From contig NC_073361.2 in assembly GCF_027580225.2 (NCBI RefSeq), positions 33,777,501 to 33,841,500 on the forward strand: a stretch of DNA of 64,000 nucleotides, written 5' to 3'. This DNA comes from Misgurnus anguillicaudatus. Lineage: Eukaryota; Chordata; Actinopteri; Cypriniformes; Cobitidae. Under the pieces are notes generated by a model. That model was not told where the DNA came from, searched no databases, and was given only the letters and a program-made list of their open reading frames with translations. Position numbers and translations under genes: made by a program. Positions 50,286 through 63,619 of the stretch are shown here, one piece after another (the stretch's first letter is position 1; every line of letters begins with the position of its first letter).

Positions 50286-53200
50286 CTAGAGTCCATGATG
50301 GCTGCACTTCCTGTCCTGCTTTAATGAGGGGGAATTTACACTGATGACATCACATCCTGTACAGCAGTGAACAACAAACACTTTTACTTCCTTTACATTC
50401 CCTGACAGTAACTGTGACTTACAGAATCTCAAATAACTGAAATAATCCGTCATAAATGTGATGTTAGTGGTTTATTCAAGTATAAGTGTATTCTGGATTC
50501 TGCTGGTTTTTATGGTATTGATTACTGAACACAAGAGTTGATGCTCAGATCTTCATGACATTTCATTCTTTAAATACTTGTCTGGTCATGAAGGTTTACT
50601 GTCATTCATGTTGATGTAATCATGTTTACTACTCGTTTTCAGTGCATTATGGGTATTTCTCACAGCATACCAGCTAATACTAATCACACACAAACAGTCC
50701 TGAGAGATGTGTGGCTTTCTGGTTCCCAGTCTGAAGAGTTCAAAGGTTTCCAGTGGAATGGGAGTTTAGGAGGTTTTGATAAACATAAGAGACTAATTCT
50801 CAATGCTTCAAATAGACATCAGAACAAATGACATCACATGACCCACAAAGATTTACTGCCATTTCATTTATAATAGAAAATAGATTAAATAAAGAATAAT
50901 CTCAAATAAACTCCATCAATAAGAATAAAAAACTAAAATACTCTGAATGTTTATTCATTATTCTCCTTAAGAGTCAGAGAAGATCATATATTCATGATTA
51001 TACCACGGCCTGTTGAATACTTCATTCTGATTGGCTGAGAAACGCTACACGAGTATGCATTATTTCTCTGGATATACACACATGTGACCTGTTAAAAGTC
51101 CTAAAATAACCACCAGAACAATATAGAGGAATAATTGACTTTGGTCCTTTAAATTATTTGTAAATAATCCACACCCGCACTATAACTCCACTCATGCCAC
51201 ATTACCACCTCAGGTGTGCATTATTTTTAAATAATTCAACGGCCCGTTGTCAATGATTCCTTACATAAATCACTCTTACCGTTCCATGTGAAGATCTTTC
51301 TTATTGCCCACCAGCATTATGGGTACTCTATGAAAAGAGACAAAAAACCCTACATTCACATCAACTGATGGTAAAAATCATTCATGCAGTTTAAACCCAA
51401 ATAAACATTGCATGAGGAACAGACCTACAGTCCATCCATCTTTAAAACAATGACAATGATTATATTGACTTGAATGTTGTGTATTAGACGTCGTCCGATG
51501 TGTGTTTTTCAGGGCCGATGTTGATAAAGATTATTACAATTCGAGTAGACCAATAACTGATATATATGTCTGGTGTAAAAATAAAAAAACACAGGCTCTG
51601 ACAAAAACTTTCAATGCTTTTCAAATGTTTAATCCTAACTCGGAGAAATGTTAATTATAAGATTCATATTAATAAAAATAATTTAAAAAAGAGCAGGACA
51701 CACCCAAAAACTATATAAGAAACATCAATGATTGACATGGATAATCGTGCATGTTGACAATTGGTCAAACCCGTGTGTGTACATGTTGCAGTTTTTGGAA
51801 ATGAGCAGATATCTTCATGAACTTTCTACTGAACATCTCCTCTGTGTCAAATGAGTTTAAAGTAACCTGAGGATGAGTAAATGATGATAATCTTAGTAAA
51901 CACTAAAAATCAAAACTTACTGTACTTTCCCGACCATATCCAACAACTTCTCATGGATAACTTTAATTACTTCAAAACTGCAAGAGAAAAACAGATACGA
52001 GTAAATATAAAGCGTGTTGTAATATCATCGCTGGATTTATAATGAAAGTAAGATGTCACAGATATGGTCACGACTCTTTTAATGCGAGTACCTTTTATTT
52101 GATGTGACTGAATACACCAGAATGTAACCGTTGATGTCTATTGAGTAAGTCTGAGGAAAGATTGAGTATTCATCCTGGAAAAAACATCAATAAAGATCAG
52201 AAAACAGAGACATAATCAGCATTTGAATGAGGTTTACAGTTTTTATGTGGAAACTATCTGCGACCTTCTGTTTAACATCTCATTTCCTTTACAGGAGAAA
52301 GAAAATCCTTGTTTTTAACATCACCGGTATGCGAACATTTAGTTCAGCAGTATTTCATGTTTTTACAGCATTTATTTCTATTCAACTTGATAAAGCTGTG
52401 CATGTATAGCATCATTCAGTGGTTTATTTATTCTGTGAATATGAGAAACTGACAGCACATGACTTCAATCATACAGAAATGTTTCTTATAAGTATTGAGT
52501 TGATGTTGTTTTCTCTCACCTGACCGGCGGTGTCCACCAGCTGTAGTGAATACTCTTGACCATTCACTGTTATCATCTTAGTGAACGCTGGAGATAAACA
52601 AACACATGAAGACAACGATCAGATTACACACACAAACATTTACACAAAACATACATTTGAAATATTAGCAGAGAAATATAAATGTCATCGAAACACATGA
52701 CAGAGTAAAACTGACTGAAGGAAAAGCAGATAAAGACATCGATCTACACAACGACATGACCAAAGCCTGAATCCAACATCACAAACACAAATATTATCTC
52801 AATGACTCGACTCATTTTTACTCTCACGCATCATTCATTACTTTAACTCATTGTGCTTACCAAAGATAAAAAAAACATGAAAATACAGCAAAAACATTTC
52901 AGACATTACAGTTAATCCAACACAAGTACTAACATGATGATCTCAGAGAGATATTTTTAGTCTTACATCACTAAGGGCTGGTTTCCCAGACAGGGATTAG
53001 ACTAGTCCTAGACTAAAAGAAACACAAGAGCGGTCAAAACTGAAAACAACTTGTACTGACATATCTTAAAATACATCAGTGCCCTTTCATTTGCCACAAG
53101 TCATGTTTTTATTAAGACAAGTTTGACATGTTCAAACATAAGTAAACTAAGGTCTAGTCCTGGTTTAAGATAATCCCTGTCTGGAAAACCACCCCTCAGT

Positions 53201-56200
53201 GGCTGATAAACATTGATGGACACGTGATCATGTGACCTCGCAGAACAAAAACATGAGTAATTGTAAACTGGTTTGTGCTCTGTGACTGTAACTTTAACTA
53301 CCCATACGTCTGTCTCTCACACTACTGACTGTTATTTATATACTGCACAACAACAACAACAACAAGAGAAATACACAGACATCACACTACTAACAGTGCT
53401 GTTACACAACTATCATCATCATCATGTTTGTGCAGACTTGCATCTAACATGACATTCATGTACTTCACTAGTCAAGAGTTCTCTTTAAATATCTGGGTTT
53501 AAATATGGTGACAGCTCATCTTTAACTAAATTCACTTAGAGACTTTAGTTTAATATCCACTACAGTGAAGCCTACAATAAGAGTAAGAATGAAAATGTGT
53601 GACATGATGAATGTGTAATAAAAGAATGAAACAGTAAATGCCTCTTCTTGACATTTGATAAGAGTGATGAGGATCAAAATTCACTTACTGTTTTCAATAG
53701 TGGGATCATAAGAGTCGACAAACTGGCCCTCCACAAACTGTATTGTCAAAGAAGATTTACCTGTAACACACAAACATCAAACTTTAACCCATCAGATGAG
53801 TTTTAATGTGTCAGAAACGATAAGAACACGTTTAGATAATAGAGATTTCATTCTAGAGAGAGCGTGAGAGATGCTCTGCAGTCTGTTGCTATAACAACAG
53901 TGAGTTCCTCTCAGCATCCCGAGTGTTTGTAGATGTGAATCTCATTCAGAGTAAAGACTGACTCAGGAGTGAAGACGATCTGGGATTTCTCATTCACGCA
54001 AACACTTTTTCACCATCACGTAACATTTTACAGCAGAAAGTGTTGGCCAGAATCTAATTCAATCTTTCTTATCCATCTCCCTAGTAGGGATGGAAATCGG
54101 ACAGTTGAATGGAATGGAGGATGATGGACAAACAAGGAACGAGGGGACTCGGGGATGAACCTCATATTTATATTTTGTGTGTGGAATCGAAATGTAATTG
54201 ACCCATCGACCCATATACATGTATTGTTACACGCCTAAAGTTACATTGCGTATAAAGAAAGTAAAACAGCTCAATTCTGTTTAAATGACTTGAACACAAG
54301 TCTACAGAAGAAACATCTCTCATCCTTATCGAGTTTTTGACTCTTGATTTTATTACGATCATTTCCTTTTAAAAAACAATGCAGAGGAGCAACTCGCTTC
54401 TCTTGAGTTTAATGGAGGTAGATCAAATTTCCAGCATCCTTCCTCATCATTTCTATAAATAGATGATGAAACAGGAGAGCCATCGAGAACAAACATAACA
54501 TATAGTTCCCATCTCCCAGAGCAAAAACCCAAATACAACAAGCAGATGAGGAAATAACCTTCAGTAAACGACCAATAAAGTGAACATGCCGAACATCTGC
54601 GCTCATACACCAAACTATTTAAACACGACAACATCAAATAGAGATATAAAGTAAAGATCATTATTTGAGGGCATCTGTCATAAAGATTCAACTGAACTCA
54701 TATAAACACAAGAGAATGATGGAGTTAAAAATCATCATTCATACAACTCAACATTTATGACAGAAGCACAAACTTTGTTTTAACATTAAATGGTTTGTTC
54801 AGGTGTATGTTATCTGCACAACATGAAATGCAACCTAAACAACATTCAGTTGTTCATAAACAATAGTTAAGAATAGAGCTCCCACTACATTTACTATGAT
54901 TTTACTGCGTGTATGTGAGATAAAGCTGAAGTTTACCGATGTGTGTATTTAGAGGTCTTCGGGTCACAACCCGAGACCAGATTCACGTGTGCCTCTGTCT
55001 CAGCCACGAATCGGTTATAATATTAGTGGATTTGGGTCTCAGGTAATTAAAAAAAAAGGTATTTTGCCGGGTCTGTTTGGTAACCAAGGGAACGCTTAAA
55101 TGTGCATTTAAAATTGAATGCACATTTTAGCGTTACCTTGGTGTCGTCATTAGATAACAAAGTAGCGGGCCAAATTGGTTGTGAGGCTACAATGATTTCT
55201 GCACATGAGTTAAACAGGTGTGTGTATCCAGCAGATGTTGGCTGAGCACACATCACTTTATCTTTGTGTATTCTGACTCACAGTATTTGTGTAGATGGAT
55301 CAATGCAGAAATCATGCCGATCTGGAATAAAACTTCACTTATTTACATAACCGTGAACATCATTTACATTATTACTCAATCAACAGTAAAAGTCAAAACA
55401 ATCTGAATTTAAAAGAATCGTTACTCAAAAAACTAATTCATGTGCACTTGTGACGTGCCAAACCTGTATGTGCGATTAATTCTGCTCAACACAAACAGAG
55501 AAATATTACAAATCATCTTTTACTGTATTCTTTTGCCCGTAATATATCTTCAACTTGAAGTAGTTCTATGAACAGAATAGTGTATATAAAACATATATAG
55601 ATAGCTGTGTCTTATAGACGGTTTCATATAACGTATGTGCGTTGTCGCGGTTAGGGGTCTGGACCGAAAATAACTTATAGGTCTCTGTTTGTCTGGCTAG
55701 TTGTTAAACTGAACTCTGGGACAAATACCTCGGTGAAAATAACAAATGTTTTACTTTCCTAAAGACAACGATCATGAATCAGCACTATGTGAAGGGAGGT
55801 TTGGGAACTGATCCATAGTTAAAATTGTATAGTTCACATTTTACACAGTAATGTAGTTTTTGATACGCTTTAGTTATGATTTAAACTAAGGTGATGTACT
55901 TCTTGTTTATTTAGCTTGTTATCAGAAATGATTTACCCTAAAGGGACTCTCTTGTTATTGATTCTTTGCGGAATTTACCGGAAGTTACGTTTGTTCCACA
56001 AAAGTGGTTTGTTTATGTTGTTACTGCAGAAACACGCACGTGTTTATGAGCTATAATCTGCATCTGAATCAATTCCATATAAATGACTTAATAATAGCTT
56101 ACTGTATATTAATGTACATTCATTTGAAACAGAAGTGTTTTTAATGAATATAAGCGTGTATTGTGTCTCACTTTAATATGAGAAGACTACAGCAGTAAAA

Positions 56201-56570
56201 CATTGAGGACTGAGGCCTGCGCACGTTCACGCTGACTAAAATGCTCGCCCACCGTACACACAAACAGAACTAAGACTGAGATTAAATGTACACTGTACTA
56301 AGATAAATCTCCTGACATTAGAGTTTATATTAAACACTCGCGCTGATAAACAGTTAAAGATCGTGTTTACATGTGCGCACGAACTGAGGAGATGCAGCGC
56401 GTGCTCGGGGTGACATTCAGCTCACGCGACCGTGCACGAGCCCCACGCGTGAGGGGAAAAAATTACACGCCGATTAAACAATTTATTCCAGTTGCGTGCT
56501 GGACATCACGATACTCACCGACGGATCTGTATCCCAAGACGGCGATCTTTCGCGATTTCGGCTGCGGCAT
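49143..56570 (-). CDS. rheb: Rheb small GTPase, complete, eight exons
   Basis: Ras-family GTPase that activates mTORC1 on lysosomes when GTP-bound; TSC2 is its GAP. Exons: 56570-56519, 53760-53689, 52587-52520, 52174-52092, 51977-51921, 51327-51280, 49871-49790, 49235-49143. They join to 184 residues, the same length as human RHEB. The G1 loop is split by intron 1 (LGYRSVGKSS, with the Rheb-type Arg at position 15). Effector region DSYDPTIENTF, G3 DTAGQDEYS, G4 VGNKKD, G5 SSAKEN. The protein ends RTSCSVM, a CAAX box for farnesylation. A few conservative changes from human are seen (KMITVNGQEY, VIHEKLL). Donor GTACA|GTAAGT of exon 5 pairs with acceptor TCATAG|AGTACCC to give VQVPIML. Orientation and neighbours match the human CRYGN-RHEB arrangement. 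Confidence 0.97.
50246..50283. repeat. (CA)n microsatellite
   Basis: About 19 CA units in rheb intron 6. Confidence 0.95.
50995..51265. repeat. Third copy of the nub1-intron repeat unit
   Basis: Carries TTATACCACGGCCTGTTGAA, CTTCATTCTGATTGGCTGAG, TCCTAAAATAACCACCAGAA and GGTGTGCATTATTTTTAAAT, in the order and orientation of the right arm at 39655-39975. It ends 15 bases before rheb exon 6. Confidence 0.75.
52975..53196. repeat. MITE with TTTCCCAGACAGG ends, copy 5
   Basis: GGGCTGGTTTCCCAGACAGG at the left and CCCTGTCTGGAAAACCACCC at the right. It shares GATTAGACTAGTCCTAGA with the 43402-43640 copy, so these two belong to one subfamily. It lies in rheb intron 2. Confidence 0.85.
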
Positions 56571-56800
56571 CTTTATTTATCCCCTACCGCATCAATATCG
56601 ACATGTGAGAGGATTTTGCTCCCGGAGCGCGCGAAATCACATTGACTTGTTCCGGTTCTGCAGTTCGTCGTCGAGGAGCTTGAAGAATAAAAGCGATAAA
56701 TTCAGTCGTGCAAATGAAGCGATTTTGTGTAAATAACGAAGAAACTGAGTAGCGCGACTCTGCGTCACTCCCCACCGAAAGACTGCGTTAATTGTGCAAG
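56210..56800 (-). promoter_or_regulatory. CpG-rich rheb promoter and 5' UTR region
   Basis: CpG density is clearly higher than in the surrounding AT-rich sequence (GCGCGAAATC, CGTCGTCGAGG, CACGCGACCGTGCACG), spanning the rheb first exon. The 121-codon plus-strand frame at 56371-56736 is antisense to this region and is explained by high GC lowering stop frequency. No TATA box is evident. Confidence 0.55.
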
Positions 56801-58380
56801 AACGAGCAGGCGGGATTGGTTGAGCTCTCGCTGAAAGGCGGGACTTGCAGCTGTCACTCGTACAACCATTGGTTGAGGGATTCTCGTCGTCTCTATAAAC
56901 GTGAACGTGATTGGGCGATCAAAGTTGTCAGTGATGACATCAAAGGTCAACCAGCACACACAGGAAATACGTCATATAACTCATATAACTTACTTTCGCA
57001 TTGCACAAAAAAAATATATATATATTTTTTTTTAAATAAAACGGACAACGTTGCCCATTAATATTACATTTTGACTTTTGTTTTGGATCTTTTCAGCTGT
57101 GTAAATATGACTCAAAGATGTTATTTTCTGTTATGAATGTCCCAAATGTTTTTCCTTGAACAAACTGTTTACTTTTCTTTTATATGCCAAATTCTTTATC
57201 CACAAAAATGGCCTAAACCCCCTTCTGTATTTTCCACTCTTTCTTGCAAAATTATATCCATCTCTAAGACTTAAAAAAGTACACCATGATAATTTATTTA
57301 AATATTAAATTATGCAGTTTTCTTACTCATTTATCGAACTTATAATTGTACATTTTAGTTCATCCAAACCTACATTGATCTTGATATCTTCTTTCTGGTT
57401 GTTATTACAATTGTCTGTGATAAAACAATGTTTTCATTCTATAATAATACTAATAATAAAACAATTAAGACAGACAATAAATATTACGATCAGAAAATTA
57501 AGTTGTTTTAAGACAAAAGCGTGGTCTCAATGTACACATTTATCTCTACACTATATTCTTTAATTAGAAACTAAATGTGTGCAAAACACAGAAAGTAAGT
57601 TTAAATACTTTAAAAATATAATTTTATAGTCAAGTAAAAATGGGGTAAATTTTAAACCCATGACAGTAAGAGGATGGTTAAGATTAAAAAATATCATGGG
57701 CTGATTTGGGTGTGTGTGTCTCAAAGATGTATTGCAAGATCATTTTTAGTTAACACAGCTAAATGACATGTTAATCCTGTGCAGGTTTATACACATCTCT
57801 CATGATTTTACAGTCTTGGTAATAAAGTGTAGGTAAAATGTTGACAGGAGTTTATTACTCGCCCTATAAAAACAACACTTCCACTTCCTTCTTTCTCTCT
57901 AGTAGTGTAGTGTTACTAGTATATGACGTGAGGAAAATTAGCTGAAAGTAGCTTTCTAAAGCACTTTTTATAAACACAAATCACTTTTGTTTTCTTTGCT
58001 GTTGTAAAGTTGTTCTGCATAACAGAGTCTGTAAAACAACAACATGTAAATGTATGCAAAGGAATGCTGTGGAAGTCCTATCATCTTTTTATGTCTCTTA
58101 CTTTATTATGGTGTCACTGCTGTATGTTTTATATAAGGAGAGGGTTGCCTGCAAAGGAAAATATGAGACGATCTTGATTCTTTATAGGAAAATAAAGAAA
58201 CATTTGTATTGCATTACATTAAAATGACATTTCAGTGTCTGCAATACTGGTTAAATCTTTCTAAAAATAAATCTAAAACAAACACATTTGTTTTGCTTAA
58301 CTTACTCATGTCCAACTTAACTCTTAAGAGGATTTTAATGTCAAAGTAAAATGTCACACACACATCAGCTGTCAAGCCAG
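56800..58380. other. Intergenic, no gene seen
   Basis: AT-rich spacer upstream of rheb. Small frames only; no convincing exon, RNA gene or transposon ends. Confidence 0.5.
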
Positions 58381-59235
58381 TGGTTCTTAAACTTTATTGG
58401 CGTGCGGCCCCCTTGTGTACGGTGCATCCCTTCAAAGCCCCCCAAAGAAAATGTATGACCTTTTAAAGAACAGATTTTATTATTTTGTGCATATTGTCAT
58501 TTTTAATCTTAATATAGTAAATGTTTTGAATTTGTTAATTTTTGTTTTATTCATGCTAATTTTATTATTACATGCAAGATAATAATTATTCATCATGTAT
58601 TCATGATTTTTTTCTTGGCTTACAAGTGTAGTTGATATTGCGGTCTGGAGTGTTTTTTATGTCTCTGTCCTGTCTTTTATGGTGTAAATGATGTTTTTTT
58701 TGGTCTTACTTTATTTTATTTTTAATAATACGGATTAATGTACATCACCTTGGTCAACATTCATTGTTTTTAGTGGTGCTATATAAATAAAGTTGAGTTA
58801 AGATGTATTCATTTATCTGATTAATCTTGCAAAAGCTCAAACAAATGAAAAAATCTGAGACAGAATAGAGTAACCGTGCTTAACTTGAAAAGCAGATGCT
58901 TTAAACAGAAATATAATATGTATCTTAATTAAAATTGATACTGATTTGAACAAAGCAAAATCCTTTAAGTAGAAGTATTAAATACATTGTATACAAATAC
59001 ATAAGTGATTTATGGTAAGCCAGTGCTCTCCAACATGGTGCAACATTTTTACACTGCATCATTGCATTTTCAGGAGTGAGTCTTGATCTGCTTTAACTAA
59101 AAATCAAGACATTTCTTAGTGTTTTAAAGACATCTGTCTCATTATAACAAACTCAAGTATGTTTTCTTTTCACAGAAATAAAGTGGGGGGGGCCTTTAAA
59201 TTGTTGTGGACAATGGGGGGGGGGGCTTGAAGTGA
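58381..59235. repeat. Probable transposon relic with GGTTCTTAAACTTT start
   Basis: Begins GTGGTTCTTAAACTTTATTG then GGCGTGCGGCCCCCTT, a phrase I recognise from common fish DNA repeats. G-rich runs near 59185-59228 may be the degraded other end. Limits are uncertain. Confidence 0.4.
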
Positions 59236-59316
59236 TACAGGTGAATACCCCTAGATTTAGTGGATTCACACCCAGATTTAAATGCAGTTGTCACACCTGA
59301 AACTTTGCAGTTTGTA

Positions 59317-59577
59317 CAGCAGTGGTCTCCAACATGGTGCTCAGGTTGCCCACAAAGAGTCTCTTTATAGCCTCAATTTTAATATTTATTCATTACATAT
59401 TTGTTATATTAGCTTGGCTTCTTGTAAGTATGATACATTTGAGACAATGATAAAACATATCAACAAGTAAAATATTTTTTGTTTTGAGTAGACTATATCA
59501 AAAAGTAGCCCTCCAGATTGTTTTATCTATTCTTGTGGTAGCCCTTGGCCACAAAAAGGTTGGAGAGCTCTGGTTTA
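59317..59577. repeat. Short element with GTCTCCAAC / GTTGGAGAG ends
   Basis: The left end, AGCAGTGGTCTCCAACATGG, is matched in reverse by GGTTGGAGAGCTCTGG at the right. It includes CAAAAAGTAGCCCTCCAGAT. It resembles small hAT-type non-autonomous elements; family assignment is inference. A related CTCTCCAACATGGTG phrase occurs at 59026. Confidence 0.55.
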
Positions 59578-59772
59578 AGATGTACACATCACATCACATT
59601 GTTCTGTCTGACAGTCAATGAGATTATGGAGAATATTAGGAGAGAAATCTTGTGACCATTAAACAAACTCAACACTGCTTTCATTTATTTATTCTCATTT
59701 AATTCTTGAACTTTGGGATTCCGCAAAAATTGACACACTGCACCTTTAAATCTCATCCCCACATAAACACCT

Positions 59773-60076
59773 GGGCCCGGTTGCATAAAGCACCTTAAGT
59801 GTAATTTTCCCTTAAGTTGTTTCCTTTAAACTTAAGGGTGTTGCAGAAAAACCCTTACGTTTTTTCTGTTGTGTCTCCATGGCAACAATAGTATTTTATA
59901 ACAACAAACCGGGGTCACTGTCATGAAACACTTAACGATTACTCTTACCTAAGAGAACCGTTTAAGGGATTATATGCAAAACTCTTTAATTATTATCTTA
60001 CAGAAGTTAAGGGGAATTTACCCCTTAAGTGTCATACTTAAGGAAAAAACTTAAGGTGCTTTATGCAACCGGGCCC
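59773..60076. mobile_element. MITE with perfect 27-bp terminal inverted repeats
   Basis: Starts GGGCCCGGTTGCATAAAGCA-CCTTAAG and ends with the exact reverse complement. 304 bp long, with CTTAAG-type words repeated inside (CCCTTAAG, ACTTAAGG). The perfect ends suggest a fairly recent insertion. No coding capacity. Confidence 0.9.
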
Positions 60077-60133
60077 TGAAACTAATATATTCCTATATTT
60101 ATTCATAGACAGAATGCATGAGTTTGCTTTACT

Positions 60134-60134
<1 letters not shown>

Positions 60135-60221
<87 letters not shown>
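60135..60221. repeat. Compound (CT)n-(TA)n microsatellite
   Basis: About 23 CT units run directly into about 20 TA units. Confidence 0.97.
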
Positions 60222-60225
<4 letters not shown>

Positions 60226-61148
60226 CTATTTTGAAAAGTATTCATTCAAATGCATAATGATGTTTTGTGAAACATATATGAATTTGATGTCATTTGAAAT
60301 GACTGTCAGCTGACTTACCTTTAACCAGCTGGAGAAACACACTTTTAGATCAACCATTAGAAACATCTCTTAATGAATGTGAGCTTCCTGAAAAGATCAT
60401 TTTCTTATAATCCAAAAAATCTGTACAGCACAAAGGACACGTGGACGACAGGTTGGCAGATATAGATATGTATTTATAGTTTTTTCATACCAGATAAATA
60501 AAAAGTTAACAATACAATCTGGTCACTATTATATGTGGAGTCCTTATGATAATAATGACCAAATTAAAACATGATTGTCACTCAGTGTGCTTCACAAAAA
60601 CCATCAATGAATAAATTATCTGGTGAACTTCAGCTATTTACAATATAAACAAAACGATCACAAATACAAGCTTTGGATCTTTTGACGGGACGGTTCAGCG
60701 CGTGAATCGTTTCAGCAGTTTCTCCATCGTTCAACACAACAAACACAACGTAACGCTTTAATATCTGCACTGGTAATGCCACACGTGTTCAACTGTACAT
60801 GCCAACAATTAATAAACAGAAGTACAAAAGCAAATAAACATAAACATGATAGAAAATAAACATCCACGTGACGTTGCATTCCACACAGAAATGGAAGTGA
60901 CCGACATCGTCCGACCAAAATAAAAAGCCAGTAAAGATAAAAGGCATCAGTCTCTCGCTGAGGGTTCGTGACGGACGAACTGACGTGTGATCAGATCAGA
61001 GATGTGCACGCTGAGGAAAGAGTCCAGTGTGGATGATGTCATCTGTCTGATCCCATCAGCACTCGTTGGGTCGGTCCGGTCTGGTTTTAACATTCTTGTG
61101 TTGTACAGGGGGCTTATGGAAAAGAAAGGAGGGGGGCTGCCGTACAAT

Positions 61149-63582
61149 TTACCCAGAATTCAAGTATTCCAGTGCCACTTCATAACAAAACTTGTATTGA
61201 TCCAGCAGAAGAATAAAAACACAACCAGCAGGTGTCACTACAGTCTGATGAAGAAACAATATTCTCTCCTGTAATGTTTTATAAGCACTGAATGCTTTAG
61301 TGTCAATAAAATTTGACTGAGTCAGAAAAAAAAACAGTACTGTTTTTTGTTGTTGTGTACTGGACACATTCACATCACATTATTATTTCTATGGATACAC
61401 TGATGAAATATTCAATAATGATTTATAGTTCTGGACTGAGAGAGATGATAGGAGGTTTAACCCTTTACAGGTGGGAAATGTGTGTTTGGCGTTACATATT
61501 TAAAACAATAATATCTTAGTCTAAACTTACACTAACCTAGAAAAACTATATATTGATGGAAAGTTCTCAGGTTGCGTTTTTCAAATTTCATCACCATTTT
61601 GCAAAAAGAATGATGTTGTAAGAGTAATTTTCTAAAATGTCATGGGCCAACAGGTGGGCCAAAGGTGTTGTTACATATTTATTATTACATATCCTATAAA
61701 CTTGAAAAGATGGACAGCTCTAAGAATGTAGTTTTCATATTTCAAGGCAATCTGATGATAGAAATTGTATAGTGACATTCATTTTGTTACCTGTCACTAA
61801 ACCTATAGAAATAGATATGATGATTATATATTTATAATAACACTAATTTCCTTCAAATTAAATCTATAAATCTTCAAAATGATTGACAACTTATATATCA
61901 TTGGAAAGCTCTAAGAATGTAGTTTTCATATTTCAAAACCCTTTTGCATTAATAGTAAAGCAGTTCAAGTAATTTATTAATATGTGACAAAAGTATGCAG
62001 CAAACCATTGACACCTAGTGGCTGTTGTTGGTAAAACGTGTAAAAAAAGACATTTTTTGTGAATTTTTGGAACTACTTGAGACTTGTGGCTTTACTTTTG
62101 TAGTGTTTTGGGAGTAAACATTTTCATTTTTAAACATAAAATAAATAAATTCAAATAGCTGTAAGTAGTTATTGACTCAACATTCACAACTACAAACACT
62201 TCAGTGAAAAACTTTAAAGTGTCTTCTTTAAAAAGAGATTTTGCTTCTAGACCAAATAATCCCTCCACGCTCAATTGACTTCCATAGTAGGAAAAAATAA
62301 TACTATAGAAATAAATGGGGTCCATGATCGGTTTGGTTACAAACATTTCTCAAAATATCTTCCTTTGTGTTCATCAGAACATTATAATGTATACAGGTAA
62401 ACAACATGAGTTGAATGATGAGAGTATTTTTCAGTATTTTTGTGTGAATTATCTCTTTAAAGTCGTGAAACTCACCAGCAGATCCACCATGTTGGGTTTG
62501 TTGTTTCTCAGCGTCTTTACAGCGTGAAACACATCGACTGAATGTTGCTGTCTCAACATCTCACAGACGATACTGATGGCACAAAACGTCCCGCTGCGAC
62601 CTCCTCCATTACTACACACACAAACACATACTGTAGTTCTCCTCTGTCAACACTAGGTGACGCTGTGCTACTGCTTATCAACTCACATCACATCATTTAC
62701 TGTCTTCACAGTTTCAACAAGACTTTACAATTACAGAATCAATATGATCAGAATACTCAACACGAGATAACAAACTACATCTGGATTCATTTGATTTATT
62801 TGTTGTTTTATGTAAAATAAAAACTGCATTACAATCAATAATCTAACAAATCAAAATCATTTCTAAAGTAGTATTAAATGATCATGGTTAACTCGCTGAC
62901 TAGTATACTTGAATTGTGTATGTGACTTAAGACAGTGTACTACGGTACGGCCCTCTCCACCATCATATTCCTCCTGCCATTTATCCACCTGTCTGATGAG
63001 TTTTAGGAAAGAGCGTTTGGAGACGGGTGTGTCGCGGTACATCGGCCAACCCAAAAACTGGAACTGCTGTACCATCCGGTAGCCATCCTGAGGCTGAAGA
63101 GAAGAGAAACATCACATGACAGGTCAGCATCACAACATCACCTTCTTTAATGGTGTTTCTGTGGATCAGTGTTTGCTTTCTTTCACACCCGTGCGGCGTT
63201 GTAGATCCGGAATATTCTGCTGATGATATCCTCCTCCAGATCAGCCGATACGAACTCCACCTGGATGGGACCGTGTCGATGGACTCCGTTCTCAGGCCAG
63301 TACTGAGGGCAAAGCTGCACACATCAAACACATATTACTCATTTATTACCGCAGTACAGGTGGAGTTAAACACTTAGCACACAATAAAGAACAATCAGCA
63401 CTGAGAAACATTACACAAATTATCTGCTTTTGTATGTGAGTTTATCTGTGTGTGTGCATGCATGTGTGTGCGTCTGTGTGTGTTTGTTATTTTGTATGTG
63501 TGTGCGTGCATGCATTAGTGCACAGAACACGAGTGTGCATGTGTGTCTGTGTGTGCGTGCATGCATGAGTGTGTGTGTGTGT

Positions 63583-63619
<37 letters not shown>

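Noticed and set aside
56371..56736. 121-codon plus-strand frame
   Set aside because: Antisense to the CpG-rich rheb first exon; open because of base composition.
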